From NCBI GenBank assembly GCA_003233025.1, contig QIKS01000057.1, forward strand, positions 1 to 7,359: a DNA stretch of 7,359 nucleotides, given 5' to 3'. Below the pieces are notes generated by a model that was not told the DNA's origin, searched no databases, and saw nothing but the letters and a program-made list of their open reading frames with translations. The position numbers and the translations under genes were made by a program. This stretch comes from Hellea balneolensis. GTDB taxonomy: Bacteria > Pseudomonadota > Alphaproteobacteria > Caulobacterales > Maricaulaceae. Of this stretch, positions 6,547 through 7,359 are shown one piece after another; the stretch's first letter is position 1, and each line of letters starts with the position of its first letter.

Positions 6547-7089
6547 ATGGACGGCTCTGGCAAATCTAAAAGCAAGCAAACCTTGGCAGTGCGCGAAATG
6601 CGCGGGCGCTTAAACGCCTATTTATTGCGCAATAGAGGCCGCCAACAATACCGTCACGCCCCCAGCGCCGCCCAGGCGGCCAGCAGGGTCATGCGCCCCT
6701 TGGCCAAAAAATTTGGCGCAGGTGTCGGTACATTACGCGACCACTGGCCGGAAATTGTCGGCCAAAAATGGGCGCAACTTTCCCAACCCCACACCTTGCG
6801 CGGTGCCAAAGACGCAAAAATTTTAGTCATCAAAGCCAAAGGCCCTGCGGCTACGCTCATCAGCGCCAACTCCGATCAATTGCTGGCAAAAATCAACCAG
6901 TTTTTAGGGGCAGGCAGTGTGCGCACACTTAAAATCATCCAAAGCCGGATGAGCGGCGATACGCCCGCCGCGTCAGCTGAAAATAATGTGCGTTTTCCTA
7001 TAGCAAAGCCCGGTGAAAATACGCTAGAAGCAGCACTGGACAGGCTGGGCGCAAACTTTAAAACCCAAGCAGACGAGAAAACATTATGA
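6547..7089 (+). CDS. DUF721 (DciA-like) protein
   Basis: Counted from the ATG at 6547 the protein has 180 residues. The DUF721 core is at about residues 45-133: the RPLAKKFG helix, LRDHWPEIVGQKWAQLSQP (63-81) with the characteristic W-P-x-I-V-G-x-x-W, the AKILVIKAKGPAATLIS strand-helix (90-106) and the LLAKINQFLG helix. The Pfam family (PF05258) includes DciA, which helps load the replicative helicase DnaB in bacteria lacking DnaC; whether this copy does that is inference. The basic N-terminus (GKSKSK, RGRLNAYLLRNRGR) fits nucleic-acid binding. The frame is open upstream to a GTG at 6511, giving a 192-residue version, but that would add a hydrophobic DALLILTDCAF segment unlike the family; neither start has a clear Shine-Dalgarno. 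It overlaps the DsbA-type gene by ATGA, so the two are probably cotranscribed and translationally coupled. Confidence 0.85.
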   Translation: MDGSGKSKSKQTLAVREMRGRLNAYLLRNRGRQQYRHAPSAAQAASRVMRPLAKKFGAGVGTLRDHWPEIVGQKWAQLSQPHTLRGAKDAKILVIKAKGPAATLISANSDQLLAKINQFLGAGSVRTLKIIQSRMSGDTPAASAENNVRFPIAKPGENTLEAALDRLGANFKTQADEKTL

Positions 7090-7359
7090 ACTATATCAAA
7101 GCACTTTTCATCAGTTGCGCTTTCGCTTTTGGCGCGAACGCATTGGCGCAAACCCCAGCCCACGATCATGACCACGATCACGCCACACCAATACCGCCAC
7201 AAGGCGAGACCCAGGCGGGCGTGTTTGCGGAAATAGAAGGCGACCATGCCGTCGGAGCGCAAGACGCACCCGTGACCATAATTATCTATGCATCTGTGAC
7301 CTGCCCCCATTGCGCGTCCTGGTTTAGTGCGGTGTGGCCGAACATAAAAAAAGAATATG
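7086..7359 (+). CDS. DsbA-type thiol oxidoreductase, 5' part only
   Basis: The first 91 codons are present and the frame runs off the right edge. Residues 1-21 are a signal peptide (MNYIKALF, hydrophobic core, cleavage ALA|Q), so the protein is exported to the periplasm or anchored near the membrane. Directly after it comes a His-Asp stretch, HDHDHDH (26-32), then a linker, and from about residue 46 a thioredoxin-fold start with DAPVTIIIYASVTCPHCASW; the C73-P-H-C76 motif is the DsbA-type oxidase active site. Family members at this locus are typically about 200-250 residues, so most of the fold lies outside the window. The start codon overlaps the DUF721 stop (ATGA, 7086-7089). In many Alphaproteobacteria this gene is followed by smc; that cannot be seen here. 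The His-rich linker may bind metal, which is a guess. Confidence 0.9.
   Translation, partial: MNYIKALFISCAFAFGANALAQTPAHDHDHDHATPIPPQGETQAGVFAEIEGDHAVGAQDAPVTIIIYASVTCPHCASWFSAVWPNIKKEY

Noticed and set aside
6876..7310. 144-codon minus-strand open frame
   Set aside because: Antisense to the DUF721 and DsbA-type genes, both with recognisable motifs.

Overview
The window looks like a piece of an alphaproteobacterial chromosome of roughly 50% GC. Three things point there: mutY running back to back with a DUF721 (DciA-like) gene followed by a DsbA-type thiol oxidoreductase, an arrangement I recall from many Alphaproteobacteria; a protein that closely resembles the C-terminal half of the SUV3-like helicases of that class; and a LuxR-type helix-turn-helix of the 'IFxKTxxRxQxELVRxL' style common there. 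There is no sign of mobile elements, tRNA or rRNA genes, or a CRISPR array.

Layout. Left edge (1-327, minus): the start of a secreted protein with a clear signal peptide, cut by the window edge. A 162-bp divergent intergenic region (328-489) holds a perfect 20-bp palindrome (412-431). Then a plus-strand gene (490-2178) encodes an unusual regulator: a PAS-like N-terminal region, a LuxR HTH in the middle, and a C-terminal alpha/beta-hydrolase fold whose nucleophile and histidine are both replaced. It runs convergently into a MscS-type mechanosensitive channel gene (3700-2201, minus) with a Pro/Glu-rich N-terminal extension. Upstream of that on the same strand is the helicase-C-terminus-like gene (5278-3758), which has its own ribosome binding site and an in-frame stop just before it, so it lacks the motor domains. 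Then mutY (6501-5398, minus), and divergently the DUF721 gene (6547-7089) and a DsbA-type gene (7086 to the right edge) joined by an ATGA overlap.

How the genes work together. The right half is housekeeping: repair of 8-oxoguanine mispairs (MutY), a probable DNA-replication-linked DUF721 protein, and periplasmic thiol chemistry. The left half is accessory-like: a fused regulator whose dead hydrolase fold could be a small-molecule sensor, divergent from a secreted protein gene, with a lux-box-sized palindrome between them. That unit, and the motorless helicase relative, are the two places most worth a second look.
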